The notes: generated from the letters alone by a model not told the origin. DNA of 64,000 bases from Streptomyces albospinus (GCF_014648695.1 NZ_BMRP01000021.1:34754-98753), one strand, 5' to 3'. Positions 16,346 through 25,653 are shown, counted from the first letter of the stretch. Program-made: numbers and translations.

Positions 16346-17014
16346 TCATTCGGACGGATCCGGCCGGGAACCACCCCGGTGCCGGGGCAGGCCGTCCGCA
16401 TCTCCTGACGGGGTGTTCTTGTCCCGCTCCGTGGGACCCGGTGCGCGCTGATCGCGCCCGGCGCGCTCACTCTCGATGAGCTCGTTCAACCAACGGACCT
16501 CGCGCTCCACGGACTCCATGCCGTGCCGCTGAAGTTCGAGGGTGTAGTCGTCCAGCCGCTCGCGGGTCCTGGCCAAGGAGGTGCGCATCTTTTCGAGGCG
16601 TTCCTCCAGCCTGCTGCGGCGGCCTTCCAGCACGCGCATCCGTACGTCCCGCGATGTCTGGCCGAAGAACGCGAAGCGGACGCCGAAGTGCTCGTCCTCC
16701 CACGCATCCGGTCCGGAGTGGGTGAGCAGCTCCTCGAAGTGCTCTTTGCCCGCTGCGGTCAATCGGTAGACGATTTTGGCCCGGCGCCCGGTGAGCGCCG
16801 CGGCGGGAACGCCCTCCGGGGCGCCGCCCGTTTCCTCCACGAGCCAGCCGTTCGCGACCAGCCCTTTGAGGCAGGGGTAGAGGGTGCCGTAGCTGAACGC
16901 ACGGAAGACCCCGAGCGAGGTGTTGAGCCGCTTGCGCAACTCGTAACCGTGCATGGGGGATTCACGGAGCAGGCCGAGGACGGCGAATTCGAGGACGCCG
17001 GAACGCCTGCTCAT
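16346..17014 (-). CDS. PadR family transcriptional regulator
   Basis: A 222-aa protein from ATG 17014 with the ideal ribosome site AAGGAGG. The N-terminal winged helix (SGVLEFAVLGLLRESPMHGYELRKRL ... YPCLKGLVANGWL) is the PadR domain, followed by the alpha-helical Vir_act_alpha_C-type dimerisation region rich in Arg/Glu (LEERLEKMRTSLARTRERLDDY). The perfect dyad at 17055-17075, 41 bp upstream of the start, is a good candidate autoregulatory operator. The protein is expected to repress itself and the co-oriented ino1. Confidence 0.92.
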   Translation of the reverse strand: MSRRSGVLEFAVLGLLRESPMHGYELRKRLNTSLGVFRAFSYGTLYPCLKGLVANGWLVEETGGAPEGVPAAALTGRRAKIVYRLTAAGKEHFEELLTHSGPDAWEDEHFGVRFAFFGQTSRDVRMRVLEGRRSRLEERLEKMRTSLARTRERLDDYTLELQRHGMESVEREVRWLNELIESERAGRDQRAPGPTERDKNTPSGDADGLPRHRGGSRPDPSE

Positions 17015-17375
17015 CCTCCGCCTCCTTGGCCCTGTGCGGTCTTTATCTCGTGCTGATGTATCGACTCGATACATCCAGACGATAGAACGGCGCCCTGGGT
17101 CGAACAAGACGGGGGACGGTGAACGGTGTCACATCACTTATTCGTGCGACGTAACCTGACTGTTTTGGAGTGAATTTCAACACTGGGCAGGTTTTGGCCG
17201 TGCGTAGTCTGTGCGGCATGCAGACTGCCGGGAACCGTGGGCCAATATGTGGCGTCCCTGACCTCGGTGTAGTGCGGCCCGCGCGTCAGGAGCGGGTCGT
17301 GCATCGGGGGGACCTGAAGACAACTGCCGCCTTCAGGCGACGAGAGAGCGCGCCTGCCCGAGGAGTATTCGTTCC
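17015..17375. other. Intergenic region between divergent padR and PBP genes
   Basis: 361 bp without a convincing gene. It holds the PadR-like operator (17055-17075), a relatively AT-rich stretch around 17120-17200 likely to contain the PBP promoter, and the PBP ribosome site GGAG at 17361. Short frames here do not look coding. Confidence 0.6.
17055..17075. promoter_or_regulatory. Candidate PadR operator
   Basis: Perfect palindrome: GATGTATCGA, one central base, then its complement TCGATACATC. It contains the ATGT...ACAT and TATCGA/TCGATA half-sites typical of PadR-family operators, just upstream of padR. Confidence 0.7.
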
Positions 17376-20048
17376 ATGAGCGAGCACCGTCGCAAACCGC
17401 CACAGCCGCAAGGTGGCGGACGTGCCGCGGCCAGACGTGCCGCACAGCAGCCATCAGGGCGGCGTACTGCCGCTCCGCATGACGCTGTTACTGGTTCTTT
17501 GCCCCAGTCCCCCCAGGACCGGCCGCCCGGAGGGCGTGCCGAGGCCCGGCGGGCTGCGCAGCGCGGCGGTGGACGGCGCCGGGCGCCCGACTCCGCGGCG
17601 ATGGCCTCCGGAGGGGCCGCCGGCGGTTACGGCGGCGGTGGCCGTCGTGGCGGCGGAGGCGGTGGCGGAGGCGGTGGTGAAGGAGGCCGGGGGCGCGGTC
17701 GCGGTGGTGGAAATCCCGCCAAGAAGCGCTTCATTGACTATCCGCGTTCCAATCGCACCGGCTGGCGACGGTTTGTGCCGTCCTGGAAGCAGGTGGCCGG
17801 CATGTCCGTCGCGGTCTTCGGCCTGATCGTCGGCGCGGCCGGCGTCGGCCTCGCGCTGGTGCAGGTGCCGGACGAGAACAAGGCCGCCAAGTCGCAGAAC
17901 AACGTCTACCTCTGGGCCGATGGCAAGGTCATGGCGCGTGACGGTGAGACAAACCGGCAGAACATCAACATAAGCGAAATCCCGCTGTCCATGCAGAACG
18001 CAGCGATCTCCGCGGAGAACGCCTCGTTCCGGACGGACTCCGGCGTGGACCCGCTGGGTATCCTCCGCGCCCTGGTCAACATGGCCAAGGGCGGCGACAC
18101 CCAGGGTGGATCGACCATCACTCAGCAGTACGTGAAGAACGCGATGCTGAGCCAGGAGCAGACCATCTCCCGTAAGTTCAAGGAGCTGTTCATCTCCATC
18201 AAGGTCGGCTCGACGATGGACAAGCCTCTGATCTTGCAGGGGTACCTGAACACCAGCTACTTCGGTCGCGGTGCCTACGGCATCCAGGCGGCGGCCCAGG
18301 CGTACTACGGGAAGAACGCCTCCCAGCTGAAGCCGGACGAGGGCGCGTTCCTGGCGTCCCTGCTCAAGGGCGCGAACCTCTACGACCCTGCGGGCGGCAC
18401 CGGCCCCGGCGCCACACCCGAGCAGAACACCCAGCGCGTCAAGGCCCGGTGGTCCTGGATCCTCGACCGCGAGGTGGACAACCACCTCCTGTCGAAGGCA
18501 GAGCGGGCCACCTACACGAAGTTCCCGACGCCCAAGGCGCCGAAGCCGGTGGCCAGCAAGAGCGGCCAGATCGGGTACTTGATCGACGTAGCCAAGAAGT
18601 ACGTGCTCAAGGAGGGGCACATCAGCGAGGCCCTGTTCGACAAGGGCGGCTACACGATCCAGACGACCTTCGACGAGAAGAAGACCAGCGAGCTGGCAGC
18701 CGCGGTGCAGAAGGTCGACAAGCACTACATCGACCCGACGAAGCGGCCGGAAAAGGACAAGTACGTCCAGTTCGGTGGCGCCTCCGTGGTGCCGGGAGAC
18801 GGCAGGATCGTCGCGTTGTACGGCGGTGACGGCTACGACAAGGGCCACTTCAGCAACAACGCCGACACCTACGGTGTGCCGGTCGGCTCGACCTGGAAGC
18901 CGTTCGTGCTCGCCGCGGCGATGAAGTACGGGACGGTCGCGCACAGCGGCACGCCGGTCTCGCCGGACAGCAAGTACAACGGCGATGACCATCTCAAGGT
19001 GAAGAACCCGGACGGTACGTTCGTGCTGAAGAAGGACAACTCGCCCTTTTATCAGGTCAACGAGAGCAACTACCCCTGGGGCTACATCACCTTGCGGAAG
19101 GCGATGGAGCAGTCCGTCAACACCCCGTATGTCCAGCTCGGCATGGATGTCGGCATGGACAAGGTGAAGGAGATGGCGCAGGCCGCGGGGATCGCGCCGG
19201 GCAGCTTCGACAAGAACCTCAACCCGTCCTTCGCACTGGGCACCTCCACGCCGAGCGCGATTCGTATGGCCGACGCCTACGGCACCTTCGCCGCCTCCGG
19301 TACGAGCGTGGAGCCGTATTCGGTGATCAAGGTGATGTCCGAAGGCAAGGATCTGCCGGGCTTCGACAAGCCCAAGACCCAGACGGCGATGGACGCCAAC
19401 ATCGCCAACAACGTCACCGACGTGCTGAAGAACGTGATCCAGAACGGCACCGCGACAACGGCCAAGAAGCTGGGGATGCCGGCCGCCGGCAAGACCGGTA
19501 CCACCGACGAGAACAAGTCGGCCTGGTTCGTCGGCTACACCAAGCAGCTCTCGACGGCCATCACCATGTTCCGTGAGGACGCGCAGAACCCCCGTCAGCT
19601 GTCCATGAACGGTGTCGGCGGCTTCGACTCGATCCACGGTGGCGCGCTGCCGACCGAGGTGTGGACCGAGTACATGCTCCAGGCGATGCAGGGCGTCACC
19701 CCGCAGGACTTCCCGCCCGCCACGCCGATCGGGCAGGTGCAGAACGAGCTGGGGATGCCCTCTCCGACCCCGACCCCGACGCCGAGCGCCACGCCGTCGG
19801 TGACTCCGTCCGGTACGCCCAGCCAGTCCGCGTCCCCGACGAATTCCCCGACCCCCACCCCGACCAAGCAGTGCTCTCCGTGGGACTTCCACTGCAAGCA
19901 CAACGGTGGGAACGGCGGGGCAAACGGCGGCGGGCCGGGCGGCGGCAACGGCGGCAACGGCGGCAACGGCGGTACGAGTCCGACACCTGACCCGACGAGC
20001 GGTGGGAACACCGGAGGAGGCATCTTCGGCGGACCCACCGGCGGCTAG
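17376..20048 (+). CDS. Class A penicillin-binding protein (bifunctional peptidoglycan synthase)
   Basis: An 890-aa protein. A cytoplasmic Arg/Gly/Pro-rich tail (1-135) precedes one membrane helix (about 140-163). The GT51 glycosyltransferase domain contains the catalytic Glu in AENASFRTDSGVD (E214) and GGSTITQQ (244-251). The transpeptidase domain has S505-x-x-K508 (GSTWKPF), S580-V-N and K706-T-G-T. The C-terminus is a Pro/Thr/Ser repeat followed by a Gly/Asn-rich tail with a two-cysteine insert (CSPWDFHCK). Two parS sites and a terminator follow. It probably serves hyphal tip growth or sporulation wall synthesis. Confidence 0.93.
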   Translation: MSEHRRKPPQPQGGGRAAARRAAQQPSGRRTAAPHDAVTGSLPQSPQDRPPGGRAEARRAAQRGGGRRRAPDSAAMASGGAAGGYGGGGRRGGGGGGGGGGEGGRGRGRGGGNPAKKRFIDYPRSNRTGWRRFVPSWKQVAGMSVAVFGLIVGAAGVGLALVQVPDENKAAKSQNNVYLWADGKVMARDGETNRQNINISEIPLSMQNAAISAENASFRTDSGVDPLGILRALVNMAKGGDTQGGSTITQQYVKNAMLSQEQTISRKFKELFISIKVGSTMDKPLILQGYLNTSYFGRGAYGIQAAAQAYYGKNASQLKPDEGAFLASLLKGANLYDPAGGTGPGATPEQNTQRVKARWSWILDREVDNHLLSKAERATYTKFPTPKAPKPVASKSGQIGYLIDVAKKYVLKEGHISEALFDKGGYTIQTTFDEKKTSELAAAVQKVDKHYIDPTKRPEKDKYVQFGGASVVPGDGRIVALYGGDGYDKGHFSNNADTYGVPVGSTWKPFVLAAAMKYGTVAHSGTPVSPDSKYNGDDHLKVKNPDGTFVLKKDNSPFYQVNESNYPWGYITLRKAMEQSVNTPYVQLGMDVGMDKVKEMAQAAGIAPGSFDKNLNPSFALGTSTPSAIRMADAYGTFAASGTSVEPYSVIKVMSEGKDLPGFDKPKTQTAMDANIANNVTDVLKNVIQNGTATTAKKLGMPAAGKTGTTDENKSAWFVGYTKQLSTAITMFREDAQNPRQLSMNGVGGFDSIHGGALPTEVWTEYMLQAMQGVTPQDFPPATPIGQVQNELGMPSPTPTPTPSATPSVTPSGTPSQSASPTNSPTPTPTKQCSPWDFHCKHNGGNGGANGGGPGGGNGGNGGNGGTSPTPDPTSGGNTGGGIFGGPTGG

Positions 20049-20059
20049 GACCACTGCTC

Positions 20060-20073
20060 GTTTCACGTGAAAC
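20060..20073. other. parS: parS site 8
   Basis: Exact GTTTCACGTGAAAC, 12 bp after the PBP stop. Confidence 0.97.
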
Positions 20074-20080
20074 GGCGCTC

Positions 20081-20094
20081 GTTTCACGTGAAAC
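20081..20094. other. parS: parS site 9
   Basis: Exact GTTTCACGTGAAAC, 21 bp (two helical turns) from site 8. Confidence 0.97.
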
Positions 20095-20102
20095 ACGGCT
20101 CC

Positions 20103-20142
20103 ACGAAGCCCCCGACCCGGTGCGACCGGGCGGGGGCTTCGT
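20103..20142 (+). terminator. Terminator after the PBP gene
   Basis: 12-bp perfect arms (20103-20114 and 20131-20142, ACGAAGCCCCCG) with additional pairing (CCCGG/CCGGG) inside the loop. Lies right after parS sites 8 and 9. Confidence 0.8.
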
Positions 20143-20178
20143 CGTGTTCGTCCCATGCGTGTACGGCAGGATGGGGCC

Positions 20179-21660
20179 ATGACGAGCCTGCGACAGGACG
20201 AGCCGGTACGGCCGACGCAACGGGATGAGGTGGCGGCGGCCGGCAGCGAGCTGATCGGAGGGCCGATCGGCCGGCGGGCGCTGCTGGGGGCGCACTGGAT
20301 GACGCCGGTGCGGTTCATCGCGCTCGTCGCCATCGGTATGTTCGCGCTCGGCATGGTGCAGAAGCTGCCCTGCTACAACGGCGGTTGGTTCTTCGGCGCC
20401 ACCAGCCAGTACGTCCACGCCTGCTACTCCGATATCCCCCATCTCTATACCGGACGGGGCTTCGCCGACGGGCTGATCCCGTACTTCGACCGGTTGCCGG
20501 GCGATATGCAGTATCTGGAATACCCGGTACTGACCGGCGTCTTCATGGAGGTCGCCTCCTGGATGACGCCGCACAGCGGGGCGATCCAGGGCCGCGAACA
20601 GATCTACTGGCTGGTCAACGCCGGGATGCTGATGGTCTGCGCCGCCGTCATCGCGGTGTGTGTGGCGCGTACCCACCGGCGGCGCCCCTGGGACGGCCTG
20701 TTGGTGGCCCTGGCCCCCGCCTTCGCCCTCACCGCCACCATCAACTGGGACCTGCTGGCGGTCGCCCTGACCGCCGCCGGGATGCTGATGTGGGCACGCA
20801 GCCGCCCGTTGGCGGCCGGCGTCCTGATCGGGCTGGCGACGGCGGCGAAGCTCTACCCCGTCCTGCTGCTGGGGCCGCTGCTGGTGCTCTGCTGGCGCGC
20901 CGGAGCCTGGCGCGCGTACGGGAGGGCTGTCATCGGCGCGGTGGCGTCGTGGCTGGTGGTGAACCTGCCGGTGATGATCATGCATGACGCGTCCGGATTC
21001 CATATCCGGGAGGGCTGGGCGAAGTTCTACACCTTCAGCCAGGAGCGGCCCATCGACTTCGGTTCTGTCTGGCTGCTGATCTCGCAGCGCACCGGGAACC
21101 CCCTGGAGGACGCCAACCTCTACGCGACCGTGCTGATGATCCTCGGCTGCGGCGGCATCGCGCTGCTGACGTTCTACGCGCCCCGCCGGCCGCGCTTCGC
21201 CCAGCTCGCGTTCCTCGTCGTCGCGCTGTTCATCCTCACCAACAAGGTCTACTCGCCGCAGTATGTGCTGTGGCTGATCCCGCTCGCCGCACTGGCCCGG
21301 CCGCGCTGGCGGGACTTCCTGATCTGGCAGGCGGGCGAGATCATGTACTTCCTCGGGATCTGGATGTACCTCGCCTACACCGGCAGCGGCGACAAACACC
21401 AGGGGCTGCCGCCGGAGGGCTACCAACTGGCCATCGCCCTCCACCTGTTGGCCACCCTCTACCTGTGCGCGGTGGTCGTCCGTGACATCCTGATGCCGGA
21501 GCGGGACGTGGTCCGCAGGGACGGGGACGACGACCCGTCAGGGGGCGTCCTGGACCGGAGCCCCGATGTGGTCGTGCTCGGGCGGGCGTATCACGCGCCG
21601 CGCCACGCGGTGCACTTCGAGGGGGCGCCGCGGGTGCGCTGGGGCGTCGTACGGGACTGA
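20179..21660 (+). CDS. Polyprenyl-phosphate-dependent glycosyltransferase, GT87 family
   Basis: A 493-aa polytopic membrane protein from ATG 20179 (MTSLRQDEPVRP). About 10-12 hydrophobic helices, an extracytoplasmic loop after the first helix containing LYTGRGFADGLIPYFDRLPGDMQYLEYPVLTG, and the late motif NKVYSPQYVLWLIPLAAL are characteristic of the DUF2029/GT87 family, which includes mycobacterial PimE-like mannosyltransferases. It probably transfers a sugar from a polyprenyl-phosphate donor to an envelope glycan or lipid. It follows a terminator, so it has its own promoter, and converges with the racemase-like gene. Confidence 0.85.
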   Translation: MTSLRQDEPVRPTQRDEVAAAGSELIGGPIGRRALLGAHWMTPVRFIALVAIGMFALGMVQKLPCYNGGWFFGATSQYVHACYSDIPHLYTGRGFADGLIPYFDRLPGDMQYLEYPVLTGVFMEVASWMTPHSGAIQGREQIYWLVNAGMLMVCAAVIAVCVARTHRRRPWDGLLVALAPAFALTATINWDLLAVALTAAGMLMWARSRPLAAGVLIGLATAAKLYPVLLLGPLLVLCWRAGAWRAYGRAVIGAVASWLVVNLPVMIMHDASGFHIREGWAKFYTFSQERPIDFGSVWLLISQRTGNPLEDANLYATVLMILGCGGIALLTFYAPRRPRFAQLAFLVVALFILTNKVYSPQYVLWLIPLAALARPRWRDFLIWQAGEIMYFLGIWMYLAYTGSGDKHQGLPPEGYQLAIALHLLATLYLCAVVVRDILMPERDVVRRDGDDDPSGGVLDRSPDVVVLGRAYHAPRHAVHFEGAPRVRWGVVRD

Positions 21661-21681
21661 CCCGCCGGCGGACGCACAACA

Positions 21682-21722
21682 AGGGCCCCGTGCCGCGGAG
21701 TTGACCGGCGGCACCGGGCCCT
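21682..21722. terminator. Bidirectional terminator between GT87 and racemase-like genes
   Basis: Inverted repeat of about 14 bp (GGGCCCCGTGCCGC near 21683 and its nearly exact complement ending near 21720, one mismatch) in the gap between two convergent genes. Confidence 0.7.
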
Positions 21723-21751
21723 GGTGCGGGTGTGTGAGGGATCCGGCCGGA

Positions 21752-22783
21752 TCAGCGGTCCACCATGCGGTCGTACTGGGTGGTGGTGTGCCGCAGGTGG
21801 GCCACCAGCTCCTCGCCGACCTTCGGCTCGGGGGCGTCCCCCGGGACGAACAGGATCGACACCTGCATGTGCGGGGGCTCCGCGAACCAGCGCTGCTTCC
21901 CGGCCCATACGTACGGCGCGAGGTTGCGGTTGACGGTCGCCAGACCGGCCCGGGCAACGCCCTTCGCGCGCGGCATCACGCCGTGCAGCGCCTTGGGCGA
22001 CTCCAGGCCGACGCCGTGCGAGGTGCCCCCCGCCACGACCACCAAGTAGCCGTCCGATGCCGCCCTTTGCTGGCGGTAGCCGAACCGGTCGCCCTTCTTG
22101 ACGGCCGTGACGTCGAGGACCGAGCCGCGGTACTCGGTGGCTTCATGGTCGCCCAGCCACAGCCGCGTGCCGATCCGCGCGCGGAAGCGGGTCTGCGGGA
22201 ACTGCTGCTGGAGACGGGTGAGTTCGTCGGCCTTCAGGTGGCTGACGAACATGGTGTGCAGCGGGAGACGCGCGGCGCGCAGCCGGTCCATCCAGCCGAT
22301 GACCTCTTCCACCGAGTCGGAGCCGTCGGTGCGGTCCAGCGGGAGGTGGATCGCGAAGCCCTCCAGCCGGACGTCCTCGATGGCCGCGGCCAGCTTCGGC
22401 AGGTCCTCCGGCAGGACGCCGTGCCGCTTCATGCTGCTCATGACCTCGATGACGACCCGGGCGCCGACCAGTCCGCCCACGCCCTCGACCGAGGAGACCG
22501 AGCGGATCGCCCGGTCGGGCAACGGCACCGGCTCCTCGCCGTGCCGGAACGGGGTCAGAACGAGCAGGTCGCCGCTGAAGAAGTCCTTGATACGGGCCGC
22601 TTCGTAGGTCGTACCGACCGCGAGGATGTCGGAGCCGAGCCGGGTGGCCTCATCGGCGAGACGCTCGTGGCCGAAGCCGTAGCCGTTGCCTTTGCAGACC
22701 GGGACCAGCCCGGGAAACTGCTGGAGAACGCTCTGCTGATGCGCCCGCCAGCGCGCGGTGTCGACGTAGAGGGTGAGCGCCAT
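21752..22783 (-). CDS. Alanine racemase-like PLP protein
   Basis: A 343-aa protein from ATG 22783. The N-terminal motif VPVCKGNGYGFG carries the lysine (K31) that binds PLP in fold-type III racemases, and the TIM-barrel pattern continues (VIEVMSSMKRHGV; GFAIHLPLDR). The C-terminal catalytic domain has RIGTRLWLGD. It is close in size to alanine racemases but lacks a clear copy of their conserved catalytic tyrosine context, so the substrate could be another amino acid. It is co-directional with femX (64 bp), which suggests a role in peptidoglycan precursor supply. Confidence 0.8.
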   Translation of the reverse strand: MALTLYVDTARWRAHQQSVLQQFPGLVPVCKGNGYGFGHERLADEATRLGSDILAVGTTYEAARIKDFFSGDLLVLTPFRHGEEPVPLPDRAIRSVSSVEGVGGLVGARVVIEVMSSMKRHGVLPEDLPKLAAAIEDVRLEGFAIHLPLDRTDGSDSVEEVIGWMDRLRAARLPLHTMFVSHLKADELTRLQQQFPQTRFRARIGTRLWLGDHEATEYRGSVLDVTAVKKGDRFGYRQQRAASDGYLVVVAGGTSHGVGLESPKALHGVMPRAKGVARAGLATVNRNLAPYVWAGKQRWFAEPPHMQVSILFVPGDAPEPKVGEELVAHLRHTTTQYDRMVDR

Positions 22784-22847
22784 GGCCGGCCCGGAACCTT
22801 TCTCGTGGCTGGGGTATGTCAGGGGTACGAACGGTGCGGTGGAGCGG

Positions 22848-23966
22848 TCAGCGCCGCGACATGTAGATGTCGAGCGCCTTGTGCAGCAGCTTGTTGAGCG
22901 GGAAGTCCCATTCGCCGAGGTACTCCGCCGCCTGCCCACCCGTGCCGACCTTGAACTGGATCAGGCCGAAGAGGTGGTCGTTCTCGTCCAGCGAGTCGCT
23001 GATGCCGCGGAGGTCGTAGACGCTGGCGCCGAGCGCATAGGAGTCCTGGAGCATCCGCCACTGCATGGCGTTGGAAGGGCGGACCTCACGGCCGATGTTG
23101 TCCGAGGCGCCGTAGGAGTACCAGACGTGGCCGCCGACGACGAGCATCGTCGCGGCCGAGAGGTTCACGCCGTCGTGGCGGGCGAAGTAGAGCCGCATGC
23201 GGTTGGGATCCTCGGAGTTGAGGGCCGTCCACATGCGCTGGAAGTAGCCGAGCGGCCGGGGCCGGAAGCGGTCGCGCTCCGCGGTGATCTCGTACAGCCG
23301 CTGCCATTCGGCGAGGTCGTCGTAGCCGCCCTGGACGACCTCGACCCCGGCCTTCTCGGCCTTCTTGATGTTGCGGCGCCACAGCTGGTTGAAGCCCTTG
23401 TGGACCTCCTCCAGCGAGCGGTCGGCGAGCGGCACCTGGAAGACGTAGCGGGGCTGCACATCGCCGAAGCCGGCACCGCCGTCCTCGCCCTGCTGCCAGC
23501 CCATGCGGCGCAGCCGGTCGGCGACCTCGAAGGCGCGCGGCTCGATGTGGGTGGCCTCGATGTCCCGCAGGCGCTTGACGTCCGGGCTCTGGATGCCGGA
23601 CTTGATCGCGGCGGAGTCCCAACGCCGGATGATGACCGGCGGACCCATCTTCACGGAGAAGGCGCCCTGCTGCTTGAGGTGGCTGAGCATCGGCTGCAAC
23701 CAGTCCTCCAGATTCGGCGCGAACCAGTTGATGACCGGGCCCTCGGGGAGGTACGCCAGGTAGCGCTTGATCTTGGGCAGCTGGCGGTAGAGGACCAGGC
23801 CGGCGCCGACCAGCTGGCCGGTGGCGTCGAACCAGCCCAGGCTCTCCGAACGCCACTCGGCCTTCACGTCCGCCCAGGCCGGGACCTGCATGTGGCTCGC
23901 CGCGGGCAGGCTCTGGATGTATGCCAGATGCTGCTCTCGGCTGATGGTCCTCAGGGTCAGGCTCAT
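22848..23966 (-). CDS. femX: FemX-type peptidoglycan bridge-forming peptidyltransferase
   Basis: A 372-aa member of the FemABX/GNAT-like family, which uses charged tRNA to add the first bridge amino acid (glycine in Streptomyces) to the lipid-linked precursor. Family stretches include QVPAWADVKAEWRSESLGW, FNQLWRRNIKKAEKAGVEV, and the C-terminal LDENDHLFGLIQFKVGTGGQAAEYLGEWDFPLN. Length matches the family. The ribosome site and ATG 23966 are clear. The neighbouring racemase-like gene fits a cell-wall function. Confidence 0.92.
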   Translation of the reverse strand: MSLTLRTISREQHLAYIQSLPAASHMQVPAWADVKAEWRSESLGWFDATGQLVGAGLVLYRQLPKIKRYLAYLPEGPVINWFAPNLEDWLQPMLSHLKQQGAFSVKMGPPVIIRRWDSAAIKSGIQSPDVKRLRDIEATHIEPRAFEVADRLRRMGWQQGEDGGAGFGDVQPRYVFQVPLADRSLEEVHKGFNQLWRRNIKKAEKAGVEVVQGGYDDLAEWQRLYEITAERDRFRPRPLGYFQRMWTALNSEDPNRMRLYFARHDGVNLSAATMLVVGGHVWYSYGASDNIGREVRPSNAMQWRMLQDSYALGASVYDLRGISDSLDENDHLFGLIQFKVGTGGQAAEYLGEWDFPLNKLLHKALDIYMSRR

Positions 23967-24059
23967 GCGGGGCGCTCCTCGGCTGGTGTGTCCCCTTGGT
24001 CGGGGCTCCGGCTCTCGCGCCGAAGCCTACTGTGACCGGGGAGCACCCCGTCTGGGCCG

Positions 24060-24078
24060 TACGGGGCCGGGCCCCGTA
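24060..24078 (-). terminator. Terminator after the small membrane protein gene
   Basis: 8-bp GC-rich stem (TACGGGGC / GCCCCGTA) with a 3-nt loop, 20 bp after the stop at 24098. A second small dyad (GCCGCagtGCGGC) follows on the gene side. Confidence 0.6.
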
Positions 24079-24097
24079 TGCCGCAGTGCGGCGGCGC

Positions 24098-24415
24098 CTA
24101 GCCGATGACGCCGCCGAAGAGGCCGCCGTGTGCCAGGCCGATGTAGAAGCCCAGGGCGGCTGCCCCGAGCCCGATGATCAACAGGAAGCGTTCACCCGTC
24201 GTCGACGAGATGAACTGGCCCCAGAGACCCGTTCCGATTCCGATCAGGCCCACCCAGGAGCTGACCAGGTGCAGGCTGGGCGAGAGAGTGGTGAGGACGG
24301 CGATCACACCGAGGAGGAGGGTGGTGACCGCGAGAGTGTTCTCGACGGGATGGGATTCGCCGTCGCTGTTGAGAAGCGCGAGCAGGTTCCGCTGGGTCCG
24401 TGCTGCCTGTGCCAT
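24098..24415 (-). CDS. Small membrane protein
   Basis: A 105-aa protein with three hydrophobic segments (ENTLAVTTLLLGVIAVLTTLS; SSWVGLIGIGTGLWGQFIS; RFLLIIGLGAAALGFYIGLA) and a short charged cytoplasmic N-terminus MAQAARTQRNLLALLNSD. It is conserved at this position, between femX and rpsF, in Streptomyces. No functional domain is recognised. Transcription is divergent from the ribosomal operon. Confidence 0.8.
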   Translation of the reverse strand: MAQAARTQRNLLALLNSDGESHPVENTLAVTTLLLGVIAVLTTLSPSLHLVSSWVGLIGIGTGLWGQFISSTTGERFLLIIGLGAAALGFYIGLAHGGLFGGVIG

Positions 24416-24645
24416 ACGGCACCTCCGACTGGACAGGGCGGCGCACTGTAACGCCGCTCACACCCGTTGTGTTCCAGATTGCGGGGTGCGGCGGTCGGAT
24501 TTCAACCGGAAGCTCGGAGGCAGGTACTCTGTACGGTCTGCGCCCATGTCTGCCCGGATACCCCGGCGGGCCGGCGCGGAACGCATTACGACCCTCCTGC
24601 CACGGAACGACCGTGGCCGCTGAGTCCAAAGGAGGTGGGTTCCAC

Positions 24646-24936
24646 ATGCGTCACTACGAGGTGATGGTCATCCTCGACCCCGATCTTGAGGAGCGCGCTG
24701 TCTCCCCGCTGATCGAGAACTTCCTCTCCGTCGTCCGCGAGGGCAACGGAAAGGTCGAAAAGGTCGACACCTGGGGCCGTCGTCGTCTCTCGTACGAGAT
24801 CAACAAGAAGCCCGAGGGCATCTACTCGGTCATCGACCTTCAGGCCGAGCCTGCGGTCGTCAAGGAGCTCGACCGTCAGATGAACCTGAACGAGTCGGTC
24901 CTCCGGACCAAGGTCCTCCGTCCCGAGACCCACTGA
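24646..24936 (+). CDS. rpsF: 30S ribosomal protein S6
   Basis: A 96-aa S6 protein beginning MRHYEVMVILDPDLEER, with ideal ribosome site AAAGGAGG. The motif RRRLSYEINKKPEGIY and the end TKVLRPETH are typical. The frame extends upstream, but the ribosome site and conservation fix ATG 24646. First gene of rpsF-ssb-rpsR-rplI, the usual bacterial arrangement. Confidence 0.98.
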   Translation: MRHYEVMVILDPDLEERAVSPLIENFLSVVREGNGKVEKVDTWGRRRLSYEINKKPEGIYSVIDLQAEPAVVKELDRQMNLNESVLRTKVLRPETH

Positions 24937-25018
24937 GCGCGTCAGCGCCCAGCGGTAACCGGGTTCGAGTAGCAGCAACACCAGCAGCCAGCAGCACACC
25001 CGCCGAGAGGTTCCCCTA

Positions 25019-25606
25019 ATGGCAGGCGAGACCGTCATCACGGTTGTCGGCAATCTTGTCGACGACCCCGAGCTGCGCTTCACCCCGTCCGGTGCGGCGG
25101 TCGCGAAGTTCCGCGTCGCGTCCACTCCCCGCACCTTCGACCGCCAGACCAACGAGTGGAAGGACGGCGAGAGCCTGTTCCTGACCTGCTCGGTGTGGCG
25201 TCAGGCGGCGGAGAACGTCGCCGAGTCCCTGACGCGGGGTACCCGCGTGGTCGTCCAGGGCCGCCTCAAGCAGCGGTCGTACGAGGACCGCGAGGGCGTG
25301 AAGCGCACGGTCTACGAGCTCGACGTCGAGGAAGTGGGCGCGAGCCTGAAGAACGCCACGGCCAAGATCACCAAGACCGGCGGTCGTGGTGGCCAGGGCG
25401 GCGGCGGCTTCGGCGGCGGTCAGCAGGGCGGTGGCCAGGGTGGCGGCGGCTGGGGCGGCGGCCCCGGCGGCGGCCAGCAGGGCGGCGGCGGTGCGCCCGC
25501 CGACGACCCGTGGGCGACCAGCGGTCCTGCCGGCGGTGGCCAGCAGGGTGGCGGTAGCTGGGGCGGTAGCTCCGGCGGTGGCTACTCGGACGAGCCGCCC
25601 TTCTAG
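25019..25606 (+). CDS. ssb: Single-stranded DNA-binding protein
   Basis: A 195-aa SSB. The OB-fold is in residues 1-115 (MAGETVITVVGNLVDDPELRFTPSGAAVAKFRVAS ... WRQAAENVAESLTRGTRVVVQGRLKQRSYED). A long Gly/Gln-rich linker follows and the acidic tip DEPPF, which binds partner proteins of replication and repair. It is translated from ATG 25019, 82 bp after rpsF. Two parS sites separate it from rpsR without a terminator. Confidence 0.98.
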   Translation: MAGETVITVVGNLVDDPELRFTPSGAAVAKFRVASTPRTFDRQTNEWKDGESLFLTCSVWRQAAENVAESLTRGTRVVVQGRLKQRSYEDREGVKRTVYELDVEEVGASLKNATAKITKTGGRGGQGGGGFGGGQQGGGQGGGGWGGGPGGGQQGGGGAPADDPWATSGPAGGGQQGGGSWGGSSGGGYSDEPPF

Positions 25607-25634
25607 GTCCGTACAGCCGATCCGGTTCCACGGT

Positions 25635-25648
25635 GTTTCACGTGAAAC
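25635..25648. other. parS: parS site 10
   Basis: Exact GTTTCACGTGAAAC between ssb and rpsR, so inside the transcribed ribosomal operon. Confidence 0.97.
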
Positions 25649-25653
25649 CGCGC

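Noticed and set aside
17454..20354. Very long antisense frame opposite the PBP gene
   Set aside because: No recognisable domain; a shadow of the PBP codon bias.
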